Assembly: GCA_900472395.1 (NCBI GenBank)
Contig: UCHV01000010.1
Coordinates: forward strand, 62,001 to 126,000
Direction: 5' to 3'
Source of the DNA: Hyphomicrobiales bacterium
Lineage (GTDB): Bacteria; Pseudomonadota; Alphaproteobacteria; Rhizobiales; Rhizobiaceae
DNA length: 64,000 nt
The translations under genes and the position numbers were made by a program. This document shows, piece after piece, positions 17,356 to 25,488 of the stretch; position 1 is the first letter of the stretch; each line of letters opens with the position of its first letter. The notes below the pieces were generated by a model. It did no database searches. It was not told the DNA's origin and saw only the letters and a list, made by a program, of their open reading frames with translations.

Positions 17356-18704
17356 TAACGTTCTCTGAACGCTCTCGACATGCTGTCGCTTATCGGTTTG
17401 ACAAGATAATCGAAGAACGTTCTTTCCGATGTCTGTATTAGCACATCGGCGGGCATGCCGGATACTGGGCGGAAGTCGTGTACGCGGGTCAATTCCGTTT
17501 CGGGAACTTCCACGCGAACGATATAGACGTCTTTCGGCGGTCCGGAAGTAACTTCCTCCACGGAGTCGGCCGAAACATAAAAGACCGTTCCGTTCAGGAC
17601 CGGGGTGGTGCGTCGATTGAGAGCGGAAAGCCGGATCGCCGCGGTCTGCCCGCGATGGACCTGATCGATGGAGCTTCTGAGCACTTCGGCCTCGATGATC
17701 AGCGGGACACCAGCCGGCAGGATTTCCATGATCGGCTTGCCGGTGGTGATGACGCCACCGGCAGTGTGGTAATAGGAACGGACAACAGTGCCGGCCACCG
17801 GCGAACGGATGATGGTACGATCGAGCACGCCGCTTGCTTCGTTCATCTGCTCGCGAACGCTATCGAGGTCGGTTTCTGCCGTTTCCAGCGCATCGAGCGC
17901 TGCCTGTTTGTTGGCGTTTACCCCGATCACCGCTTCCTGGTGAAACTTCGATATCTGCGCTTCGGATTCGTTGATTTCGCCGACCAGCCGGGAAATTTCG
18001 CCCATTGCATCGGCGATTGCGCGATCGATGGCCATCAGGTCGGTCTTCTTGAAATAGCCGACTTTAACCAGATTTGCCTTGGAGTTTCTCTCCTCGGACA
18101 GAAGCGCCAGCTGACGGTCGAAAGCATCCTTCTGGCCCTGGTATCCGGCACGGCGAAACTCGAGGGAGCGGATGTTCTTGTCGATCAGGTTCAGCTGTTC
18201 TTCCAGCTTGACGACCTTGCTGTTGAAGATCACGTGCTGGCCTTGAATGATCGCATTGACGTCGGGATCGCCCGCCTCGCTTTTGACGATGTCGGGAAGG
18301 TTGAGGACTTTCAGGCCCTGAGCTTCACTGCGCAGACGCACCACAACGGCCTCGAGCCGCAGTCGCCGCAGCTTGACTGCCCGCTCATTGGCAAGGGCCG
18401 CCGTCGGATCGAGTTTCACCAGTATGTCGCCTTCCTTGACCGTCTCACCTTCGTTGACCAGCATTTCCTTGATGATGCCGCCTTCGAGATGCTGGACGAT
18501 CTTGTTGTTGCCGGTCGCCACGAAGCTGCCCGGGGCGATAATGGCGGATGCGAGCGGCGCCGTTCCCGCCCAAAGGCTGAAACCGCCGAAAGTGGCAAAC
18601 AGCACGCCCAGCCCCAGTACGGAGTGGAAACGGATCGAACGCGGCACGTCGCCATACCACTCGGTCGCAGTGGCGCTCTTTACGGCAATTTCCTTGGACA
18701 TCAT
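17355..18704 (-). CDS. Type I secretion membrane fusion protein, HlyD/PrsE family
   Basis: This 449-aa periplasmic adaptor joins the inner-membrane ABC exporter to an outer-membrane channel. A single N-terminal membrane anchor is visible (SVLGLGVLFATFGGFSLWAG, about residues 26-45). A lipoyl-like half motif follows (GSFVATGNNKIVQHLEGGIIKEMLVNEG), then long coiled-coil helices (about 110-290). The HlyD C-terminal domain includes TIIRSPVAGTVV and AAIRLSALNRR. It starts one base after the ABC gene stop (ATG 18704, or ATG 18701), with AGGTGA upstream. The TolC-like outer-membrane partner is not in the window. Confidence 0.88.
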   Translation of the reverse strand: MMSKEIAVKSATATEWYGDVPRSIRFHSVLGLGVLFATFGGFSLWAGTAPLASAIIAPGSFVATGNNKIVQHLEGGIIKEMLVNEGETVKEGDILVKLDPTAALANERAVKLRRLRLEAVVVRLRSEAQGLKVLNLPDIVKSEAGDPDVNAIIQGQHVIFNSKVVKLEEQLNLIDKNIRSLEFRRAGYQGQKDAFDRQLALLSEERNSKANLVKVGYFKKTDLMAIDRAIADAMGEISRLVGEINESEAQISKFHQEAVIGVNANKQAALDALETAETDLDSVREQMNEASGVLDRTIIRSPVAGTVVRSYYHTAGGVITTGKPIMEILPAGVPLIIEAEVLRSSIDQVHRGQTAAIRLSALNRRTTPVLNGTVFYVSADSVEEVTSGPPKDVYIVRVEVPETELTRVHDFRPVSGMPADVLIQTSERTFFDYLVKPISDSMSRAFRER

Positions 18705-18705
18705 G

Positions 18706-20886
18706 TCACCTGTCTTCTTGTCTGGGGGGCAGCTGGTCGCGTCTTGCCGAGCCCTTGTCGAGCGCCTTGAGCACATCCATGCGCTCGCCGAACATGGCCA
18801 CAGTGCCGTCTTTCAGGATGAGGATCTTATCGACGACCTGAAGCAGGGCAGGTCGCTGGGTTATCGTCACCGTTGTGATGTTGTTTTGCTTGGCGTGCTG
18901 CAGCGCTTTTGCAAGAGCCGCTTCGCCTTGGGTGTCGAGGTTCGAATTGGGTTCGTCGAGGACCACGAGTTTCGGTTCGCCGAAGAAGGCCCTGGCCAGC
19001 GCGATGCGCTGCTTCTGGCCACCGGAAAGCGGTGCCCCATCGGCGGAAACCACGGTTTCATACCCCTGTGGCAGGCCGGCAATCAACTCGTGGACGTCGG
19101 CAAGCACGGCGGCTTCATAGACCTGCCGGTCCTCGATATCGTCCCGCATACGGCTGATATTGGCCTTGATCGTGCCGGGAAACAGCTGCACGTCCTGCGG
19201 CAGATATCCGATGCTTTCGCCGAACTGCCTCTGGTCCCAGTTGCGCAGGTCCATCAGGTCGAGGCGGACATTGCCAGATGTCGGCAGAATGGATCCGACA
19301 AGCATCTTGCCGAGGGTTGTCTTGCCTGAACCGGAGTTTCCGATCACGGCGAGCGATTCCCCTTTTTTCAGCGAGAAGGAAATACCGTTGAGAATAACCT
19401 TCTTCTGCGGCGGGGGCACGAAGAGCACACGTTCCACATCAAGCCGGCCTTCGGGGTTGGGCAGTCGCAGACGGGGGAAGTTCAAAGGCGAATTCAGGAG
19501 CAGCTGCTTGATGCGGCCATAGGCGGTGGCCGAGCGGTTGAACTGGTGCCAGCCTTCGATTGCGCCCTCGATCGGCGCAAGGGCGCGGCCCGAAACGATG
19601 GAGGCCGCGATGACCATGCCGCCTGTCAGCTCTCCGGACAGCGACAGATGGGCGCCCCATCCAAGCAAAGCGACCTGCGCCACCATGCGGCATGCCTTCG
19701 AGACGCCGGCAAACATGATGTTGCGATCCTGGGCGCCGACATGCGATTTCAGCGATCCGGCGGTTTCCTGGCCCCACATCTTCACCGCTTCCGGGATCAT
19801 TGCCATGGCGTTGATGATCTGCGAGTTGCGGGCCATCGATTCCAGATGGAGATTGGCGCGGCCGACATACATGTTGGCTTCCGCAAACTGGCGGGCGGTG
19901 AAACGCTGGTTCAGATAGGCGATGCCGAACAATACCGCGCAGCACAACATGATGATGATGCCCAGATGCGGGTGTACGATGTAAACGACCACCACGAAAA
20001 GCGGCATGATCGGCGCATCGAGAAATGCCACCAGCGTACCGGATGTGAGAAAGGCGCGGATCTGCTGAAGATCCTGCAGGGTCTGGTAATCCTTGCCGCT
20101 GCCGTTGAGCGAAGCACGCGCCGCAGCGGACAGGATCGGCGCGCCGAGCTGCACTTCCAGCTCCACGGCCGTCCGCATCAATATGAAGCGACGTATGGAA
20201 TCGAGGAAGGCCTGCACGAGGATAGCGCCAAGCACGACAACCGTCAGCATGACGAGAGTGTCGATGGATCGGCTGGTCAGAACGCGGTCGGAAATCTGGA
20301 AAAGGTAGAGAGGGATAGCCAGCACCAACACATTGATCGCCACGGTAAAGATCATGACGATCGCCAGGTTGCGGCGCAGGATGGAGAGGCCCTTGGCAAG
20401 GCTTGCAGCGAAATTGACGGGGCTGCTGCGCTTGTGAAAGGCGCTTTGGCCTCCATTGCCACCGCCGCCACCACCCCCGCCGCCGCTTTTGTCACCACCG
20501 TCGCCGCCATCGCCGCTGCCGGTGCGACGCTCGTTCTGACGGATGGGGCCGCCATCGCCTTCAATGGTCTTGCCGAAGCGCAGGTCGGGGGTCGCCTTCA
20601 GTTCACTGTCTTCAGGCAGGCGAGCTTGCGGCTGGCCTGCCTCCGGGGTTTTGGTCTCACCGTCTATTTCCACCTTTGGGGCGGTCGGGCGTGGTTCCGG
20701 TGCCTGATGAGCCGTTGGCGTCGGGGCCTCTTCGGCCAGCTTGCGAATGTCGGAAACTGCCTTTTCAATGGCCGAAATGCAGGCGTCGGTCATCTCGTCT
20801 TCGTCCGGCCGGCCGTGCTGGTCGTTCCTTGCCTGAACTGGCAAGGCGACCTCGGAAAGGACGGACCGTTTGGAAAAGAAGTTCAT
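18706..20886 (-). CDS. Type I secretion ABC exporter (PrsD/LapB-like) with long N-terminal extension
   Basis: This 726-aa permease-ATPase would export proteins across the inner membrane. The first 150 or so residues are an unusual hydrophilic, Pro- and Gly-rich extension; residues 123-147 include a run of nine glycines. A six-helix ABC transmembrane domain starts near residue 171 and the ATPase follows: Walker A GNSGSGKTT (516-524), ABC signature LSGGQ (620-624), Walker B LVVLDE (640-645). The expected H-loop histidine is Gln677 (ITQRP, codon CAG). No C39 peptidase domain is visible. It is 20 bases downstream of the 673-aa gene. Confidence 0.88.
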   Translation of the reverse strand: MNFFSKRSVLSEVALPVQARNDQHGRPDEDEMTDACISAIEKAVSDIRKLAEEAPTPTAHQAPEPRPTAPKVEIDGETKTPEAGQPQARLPEDSELKATPDLRFGKTIEGDGGPIRQNERRTGSGDGGDGGDKSGGGGGGGGGNGGQSAFHKRSSPVNFAASLAKGLSILRRNLAIVMIFTVAINVLVLAIPLYLFQISDRVLTSRSIDTLVMLTVVVLGAILVQAFLDSIRRFILMRTAVELEVQLGAPILSAAARASLNGSGKDYQTLQDLQQIRAFLTSGTLVAFLDAPIMPLFVVVVYIVHPHLGIIIMLCCAVLFGIAYLNQRFTARQFAEANMYVGRANLHLESMARNSQIINAMAMIPEAVKMWGQETAGSLKSHVGAQDRNIMFAGVSKACRMVAQVALLGWGAHLSLSGELTGGMVIAASIVSGRALAPIEGAIEGWHQFNRSATAYGRIKQLLLNSPLNFPRLRLPNPEGRLDVERVLFVPPPQKKVILNGISFSLKKGESLAVIGNSGSGKTTLGKMLVGSILPTSGNVRLDLMDLRNWDQRQFGESIGYLPQDVQLFPGTIKANISRMRDDIEDRQVYEAAVLADVHELIAGLPQGYETVVSADGAPLSGGQKQRIALARAFFGEPKLVVLDEPNSNLDTQGEAALAKALQHAKQNNITTVTITQRPALLQVVDKILILKDGTVAMFGERMDVLKALDKGSARRDQLPPRQEDR

Positions 20887-20906
20887 GTTGCCCCCTTGCT
20901 GCGTTC

Positions 20907-22928
20907 TCAGTGGACGACGGTCTGCATGACATCAGCGGGATTGACGTTGGTCCACGACAGATCCCTGCCACTGCTGATGACGGCGTCATCGGAATCGGAT
21001 GTATCCGCATGATCGTCGAGGAAGGCGATGACTTCGTTGGCAAGCCTGTGTTCGACCGGAAGCGGCTGCGTTTCGTCATCGTCCACCAGCCCGCCCTGGA
21101 TGAGAATGACATCGCTATAGAGATTGCCGCCGAGATAGGTGGTGGAGCCGAACGTGTCGTAATCGATGATGCTGGCAAGGTTCACAACGGCGTTGTGGCC
21201 TGTCGAGATTGTTATCTCCGCGTCCAAATTGGCACTCACGACCGCGTTCGCAGCTTCCGTCACGTGGTCTGCGTCGCCCAGGACGCTCACCTGCTTGATC
21301 AGCGAGACATCGTAAAGGTTGCCGGTGATATAGAGGACCCTGAGGCCCTCAAATCCTTCGAAATTCGGATCGGTCGCCAAACCCTCGGGCATCATCGGGT
21401 CGCGGTTTTCAATGGCCTCGACGGTCTTGACCATATAGTCCGGCATTGCTTCGAACCGGTCGTTATCGCCCACATTGTGGATCGAGGCCCTGTTCCAGAG
21501 CAGGTTGCCGCTTGTGTTATAGGTCGCATCCGCGCTTGCGCTTCCGGCCCCCACGATCCAGTCGTTGTCGTAAAGGACGGCCACCTGGCTGATGATGTTC
21601 ATGTCCAGAACATTGCCGCCGACGATCACGAGATCATATTGGAGGCTGACGCCGAGATAGGAGGCGAGGTTGACCATCGTGTTGCCGCCGATGATCACCG
21701 ACATCTCGATGCCGGTCGAAGTGACGGCCAGCTGATCGTTGTCGGTTATAAAATTGTATTGCTCGATCCATTGAACGAACGAGACATCGCCTTCGACGAC
21801 ACTGACTTGCCAGTGGGTCGGAAAGATGGGGGTGCCGGTCTCATCGGCGTCTGAGGAGGGCATCTGGTAGCTGGAATGCTCGAAAACGCCGATATTCATG
21901 GCGATCGTCGTTGCAGGCAACACCTCTTGTTCCTGGCCACCCAGGGTCTGATAGGTGATGACGTCGTGGTCGCTGTAGATCGTGACCTGATTGATGACAT
22001 CGGCCTGCGAATAATTACCCATGACAGCCATGACCGGCGCCATGATCCCGACATTCGTCACAGCTGCGATATTCGATACGACATTTGCACCGGCTTCGAC
22101 TTCGAGACTGCCTTTCGGCGGATCGGTCAAGGATAATGATACGTCGCTTTCCTCCGGCTCCGAAGGCGGGGTAGCCAGGCCGCGGTCAGGCAGATAGTCG
22201 TTGAGGTCAGGCGCCTCATCCACCAGCTCGCCGTTGATGAACACGGCCTCCATGCTTTGCGCTGCCTGCACGAAATGGACTTCGGCATTGTCGTGCGACG
22301 AGCGGGGGCCGTTCTGCAGCAGGTCCTCGGCATATTCACGGATCTGACCGTGGATCGCCGTCAGGCCTTCATAGGTGTCCGTGCGGTCGAGGCTGCCGAA
22401 TGGCGTGTAGGCCCTGGCTTCGAAAGCGTATTCGTTGAGCCTTTCGACCACGAAACGCGTATCCATCCGGGCGACATGCTGGTCGGTGAGGTTCAGATAG
22501 TCGTCATCCTGAAGCAGGTTTACCTGGGTCATGTGCGAGATGATCGACCCTGGGCCCATGAAAATGGGCAGTCGGGGATCTTCCGAGATGGCCGGCATGT
22601 GCCAGGGTGAATAGTCCGGGTCGTCGATCCTGGGGACGCCGCGCCAGTAGCTGTCGGCGTGATAATCGTCATCGTCCGCCCGCTGGCGGATCTTGCCCAT
22701 TGCGAACTTCACGAACGCACCCTTGTAGGTGACGCTGGGATCGTAGTCATCAAGAAGGAGGTTGGACGCAAAGCGCGGATCGAGTGACTGCATATCCACA
22801 TTGGCAGCAGCTTCGAGCTTCTCGACCTTGCCTTCGTTGAGATGGATGCGCATCCGATCGTCTTCGACGGTCAGGTGGAGATACCCGATGAAATTCGCGA
22901 TCATCTCCGAGATTTTATCCGCGTGCAT
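20907..22928 (-). CDS. Repeat-containing acidic protein associated with type I secretion, 673 aa
   Basis: I do not recognise the family. The protein is acidic, lacks a Sec signal peptide and has no RTX nonapeptides. It carries six copies of a G-x9-Q-x5-D-x-[DE] motif, with glycines at 125, 304, 380, 438, 536 and 601. Several are preceded by a G-x0-1-N-x3-N-x-A half-repeat at 280, 415, 474 and 577. These alternating beta-rich units suggest a beta-helix or beta-sandwich array. GGGAGG precedes ATG 22928. It sits between the candidate substrate gene and the ABC exporter, so it is probably a secreted substrate or surface component. Confidence 0.65.
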   Translation of the reverse strand: MHADKISEMIANFIGYLHLTVEDDRMRIHLNEGKVEKLEAAANVDMQSLDPRFASNLLLDDYDPSVTYKGAFVKFAMGKIRQRADDDDYHADSYWRGVPRIDDPDYSPWHMPAISEDPRLPIFMGPGSIISHMTQVNLLQDDDYLNLTDQHVARMDTRFVVERLNEYAFEARAYTPFGSLDRTDTYEGLTAIHGQIREYAEDLLQNGPRSSHDNAEVHFVQAAQSMEAVFINGELVDEAPDLNDYLPDRGLATPPSEPEESDVSLSLTDPPKGSLEVEAGANVVSNIAAVTNVGIMAPVMAVMGNYSQADVINQVTIYSDHDVITYQTLGGQEQEVLPATTIAMNIGVFEHSSYQMPSSDADETGTPIFPTHWQVSVVEGDVSFVQWIEQYNFITDNDQLAVTSTGIEMSVIIGGNTMVNLASYLGVSLQYDLVIVGGNVLDMNIISQVAVLYDNDWIVGAGSASADATYNTSGNLLWNRASIHNVGDNDRFEAMPDYMVKTVEAIENRDPMMPEGLATDPNFEGFEGLRVLYITGNLYDVSLIKQVSVLGDADHVTEAANAVVSANLDAEITISTGHNAVVNLASIIDYDTFGSTTYLGGNLYSDVILIQGGLVDDDETQPLPVEHRLANEVIAFLDDHADTSDSDDAVISSGRDLSWTNVNPADVMQTVVH

Positions 22929-23022
22929 GTCCGCCTCCCTCGCCCAAGCGACGCTTTATCGGCCGAGATGCAGTGATCTTTGGTCTCGATTGTGCGTCAC
23001 AGATTTTTCGGAACATCGGATC

Positions 23023-23053
23023 GGACCGCACCGACGGGGCTTCGGTGCGGTCC
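23023..23053 (-). other. Strong intergenic hairpin between 324-aa and 673-aa genes
   Basis: GGACCGCACCGA and TCGGTGCGGTCC form a perfect 12-bp stem with a 7-base loop, between the stop of the 324-aa gene and the start of the 673-aa gene. There is no U tract on the minus strand, so an mRNA-stabilising, processing or leaky-terminator role fits better than full termination. Confidence 0.7.
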
Positions 23054-23077
23054 TCCTTGCCTTGGGTGGAGAAAGTC

Positions 23078-24052
23078 TTAGCTTGCGGTGTCTTCACCAA
23101 CGTCAGTGACGTGCGAGTTGCCGCCGATGACGCTGCTGTCGATTGCGTTGCTGAGCATGTTGGCGCCCTGAACGACTTCGAAGTGGAAGCCCGAGTTGGC
23201 GAGGATGGCGGAAGCATCTGCGGTGCTGGCACCATTCACGTCGTCGCCGGCCTTGAGGTCCCAGGACTTGCCGTCCATTTCCATGCCTTCGGCGCCGTAA
23301 GCTTCACCCGCATTGGCGTTAAGGTGGTTTTCAGCGCCGGCATTCTCCATCCGGATTTCCCAGGCGTTGTCCTGGTCGGCAAGATGGTTGGCCTGAACCG
23401 CGCTGAAGCCGGTGCCGCCACCGCCGTTGAGCGAGTCGTTCAGGATGTCATCGACATCAAGAGTGAACGAGAAATCGTCACCGAGGTTGAAGGTGAGGTC
23501 GCCGCCGGCGATGCCCAGATTGCCGAAATCCTTCACGTCCTCAAGGACAGCAAAGTCCGTATCGGAGGAGTTGAAGCTGTTCGTTGCATTCGTGGTCGTG
23601 TCGTCGTCGCTCGAGATCGTCTTCACGTCGGTGTCGATGTCGGTCTTGGTTTCCGTCACCGTCTTGATGTCGGTTTCGGTGTTCGAGTACGACTTGCTGT
23701 CATAGCTCCAATCGTAATCCGACTTGATGTCCGTCGAAGTCACGGTCTTCGTGTCGTCGTCGGAAACGTTTTTGATGTCGGTTTCGGTGTTGGTGTAGGA
23801 CTTGCTGTCGTAGCTCCAGTCATAGTCGTTTTCGCGGTTGTTGCCGTTGCCGGCTTCGATGTCGACCTTGGCATCGACGTCTACGCTGTTGTCGGTGTTG
23901 CCGCGATTGTCGCCATTGGCAGCGCCGCCGACGTAACCGGTGGAATCCTCGTCGATTTCGGTGGAGTTGATCGCGCTGGCGGCAAAGCCGTCTGCCAGTG
24001 CGCCTGCTACCGTGGATTCGTCGGCGCCCTTGGGATCATAACCTTTAGACAT
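23078..24052 (-). CDS. Acidic Asp/Thr/Ser-rich repeat protein, candidate type I secretion substrate
   Basis: This 324-aa protein is not of a family I know. It is strongly acidic, has no Sec signal and no RTX repeat, and is rich in D, T, S, N and G. Residues 76-94 and 112-130 are near-identical copies of DYDWSYDSKSY[TS]NTETDIK with a 36-residue period, followed by Thr/Asp-rich spacer. The C-terminus has a G-A-N-x3-N motif (296-302) shared with the neighbouring 673-aa protein, and ends GGNSHVTDVGEDTAS, an acidic tail plausible for type I export. A strong GGAGGAA ribosome binding site precedes ATG 24052. It is first in the operon. Confidence 0.7.
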   Translation of the reverse strand: MSKGYDPKGADESTVAGALADGFAASAINSTEIDEDSTGYVGGAANGDNRGNTDNSVDVDAKVDIEAGNGNNRENDYDWSYDSKSYTNTETDIKNVSDDDTKTVTSTDIKSDYDWSYDSKSYSNTETDIKTVTETKTDIDTDVKTISSDDDTTTNATNSFNSSDTDFAVLEDVKDFGNLGIAGGDLTFNLGDDFSFTLDVDDILNDSLNGGGGTGFSAVQANHLADQDNAWEIRMENAGAENHLNANAGEAYGAEGMEMDGKSWDLKAGDDVNGASTADASAILANSGFHFEVVQGANMLSNAIDSSVIGGNSHVTDVGEDTAS

Positions 24053-24209
24053 GCGTATTCCTCCAGAATGTTGGAACGCGCTCGATCCCTCTCATCTTTA
24101 ATGGGATCACTTGCGCCAGTTCCGATTTTCAAGAAGCAGACGTACAAAATACTCTGCCGTCTGCCGGTGGTCCGGAATAAATCCCTCGAAAAGACACGAG
24201 TGATCCTTC

Positions 24210-24229
24210 CGAAAGTACGTGTACTTTCG
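24210..24229. promoter_or_regulatory. Perfect 20-bp palindrome, candidate operator
   Basis: CGAAAGTAC-GT-GTACTTTCG has two 9-base arms without mismatch around a 2-base centre. It lies 158 bases upstream of the 324-aa gene start. The size and symmetry suit a dimeric regulator such as the LuxR-type protein encoded divergently. Confidence 0.6.
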
Positions 24230-24395
24230 ATGTTGCTTTTCATTATTGGGATGCGTGTCGAGATCGCTTGGGAACTACTTTACTGCCCGGTCTTTCCCGA
24301 CAACCCGAGACAACACCAAAACCGGATTCGAGCCAAGACGCGAAAAAGGATTAGCCTCCGGGTGAGGCCAGTGAGGGCGTTTATGCCGATTAGGA

Positions 24396-24416
24396 GGATT
24401 AACGGGTTATTAATCC
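24396..24416. promoter_or_regulatory. Inverted repeat in the divergent region
   Basis: GGATTAA-CGGGTTA-TTAATCC has perfect 7-base arms. Role unknown; it is at the edge of the AT-rich segment. Confidence 0.35.
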
Positions 24417-24560
24417 CGCTTGTTAACCTGTTCAGTCGTCTCGTTGCAGCGTCAAAATTAATAATGATGACAATGTAGAGGGATCGTATTGTTACAGGTT
24501 TATTACGAATTATTTTGTAAAAACAGAAACATAATGGGGATTATAACCCGAAGTGACGAT

Positions 24561-24588
24561 TTGTTTTCGTCCGCGCCGCATTTATACT
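24561..24588 (+). promoter_or_regulatory. Candidate promoter of the LuxR-type regulator
   Basis: TATACT at 24583-24588 matches the -10 consensus at 5 of 6 bases. TTGTTT at 24561-24566, spaced 16 bases, is a weak -35 (3 of 6). Transcription would begin about 80 bases before the start codon. Confidence 0.35.
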
Positions 24589-24674
24589 GAAAGCTCAAGA
24601 GGATAACGAGTGGTGCCCCGCGTCCCGACCATGAGGACGCAAAGTAAAGAGGCATCATCCCAAAGGGGGCAGGT

Positions 24675-25445
24675 ATGTTGATGGGCGAAGGGTTCGACAG
24701 CAGATCTGCACGGCTCATGAATGCGGGCGGGCAGAAGCCCGCAATCGTCATGATAGCCCCCCGCGACATGACCACCGAGTGCCTGGTTGAGGTGCTCGTC
24801 AAGAATTTTCCGGACAACGACGTATGCAGGCACGATGATGTTTCGGACATAACCGAAGATGAAGCGGAGAATATGAGGCTTGTCCTCATCTACCGCCCGG
24901 TTCCCGACAGAATACGAAACGTCCTGGAACGGTTGCGCGACAGCGGAACCGATCATTCGACCGGCATTGTTGTCGAAAGCATCGATGAAGCGGAGGATAT
25001 CTTCAACAGAATGTCCGGCGCAAACCTTGTCGATGGCGTCGTACCGCTCGATTTGCGGCTCGACGTATTTCTAGCCGCCGTACGGTTGCTCGCAAAGGGA
25101 GGGGAACATTTCCCGTCCGCTCTGTTGCAGCGGCTGCGACGGGGTAATGGGGATTCGCCGGTAAGCCGTCAACGAAGATCGGCCAGAAGCGGGCAGGATG
25201 GCAGCCCTCCTTCCGATCCGGCGGCAGTGGCCTTGACCACCCGTGAAATCCAGATTCTCGACCTTCTCTGCAGCGGTACGCAAAACAAGATCATCGCCGA
25301 TCGCCTTCGCCTTTCTGAAAACACGGTGAAGGCTCATGTCCGCAACATTTACAAGAAAATGCACGTTCGAAATCGGACGGAAGCCGCGCTCAGGTTTTTT
25401 CGAAACGACTTTGCCGCGTCATTGCGGGCGAAACGCAAGAATTGA
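24675..25445 (+). CDS. LuxR-family transcriptional regulator with atypical receiver-like domain
   Basis: This 256-aa protein has an N-terminal receiver-like fold (about 22-145) and a C-terminal LuxR helix-turn-helix: LTTREIQILDLLCSGTQNKIIADRLRLSENTVKAHVRNIYKKM. At the position where a response regulator would carry the phospho-accepting Asp, the strand reads MRLVLIYR without an acidic residue. Phosphorylation control is therefore doubtful. GGGGGCAGG precedes ATG 24675; ATG 24681 is an alternative. It is divergent from the type I secretion operon and is its likely regulator. Confidence 0.8.
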   Translation: MLMGEGFDSRSARLMNAGGQKPAIVMIAPRDMTTECLVEVLVKNFPDNDVCRHDDVSDITEDEAENMRLVLIYRPVPDRIRNVLERLRDSGTDHSTGIVVESIDEAEDIFNRMSGANLVDGVVPLDLRLDVFLAAVRLLAKGGEHFPSALLQRLRRGNGDSPVSRQRRSARSGQDGSPPSDPAAVALTTREIQILDLLCSGTQNKIIADRLRLSENTVKAHVRNIYKKMHVRNRTEAALRFFRNDFAASLRAKRKN

Positions 25446-25488
25446 CGATCCGGCGTTGCGGGTGCGGCGATCTCGCGCCTTTCGATGG

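Larger units (their letters stand above)
24053..24674. promoter_or_regulatory. 622-base divergent regulatory region of the secretion locus
   Basis: No gene is evident here. The region separates the secretion operon from the LuxR-type regulator. It holds a perfect 20-bp dyad (24210-24229), a 7-bp inverted repeat (24396-24416), a conspicuously AT-rich stretch (about 24420-24560) and a candidate promoter for the regulator. The length and AT-richness suggest control by several proteins. Confidence 0.6.

Noticed and set aside
19546..21012. 488-codon plus-strand ORF opposite the ABC exporter
   Set aside because: Antisense to Walker and signature motifs of the exporter; composition is shadow-like.
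23627..23829. Repeated DNA that might be a CRISPR-like or satellite array
   Set aside because: The repeat is a coding duplication with 108-base period and only two copies, in frame within the 324-aa gene.
23078..24052. Possible RTX calcium-binding toxin
   Set aside because: No GGxGxDxUx nonapeptide was found in this or the 673-aa protein, so an RTX label is not supported.
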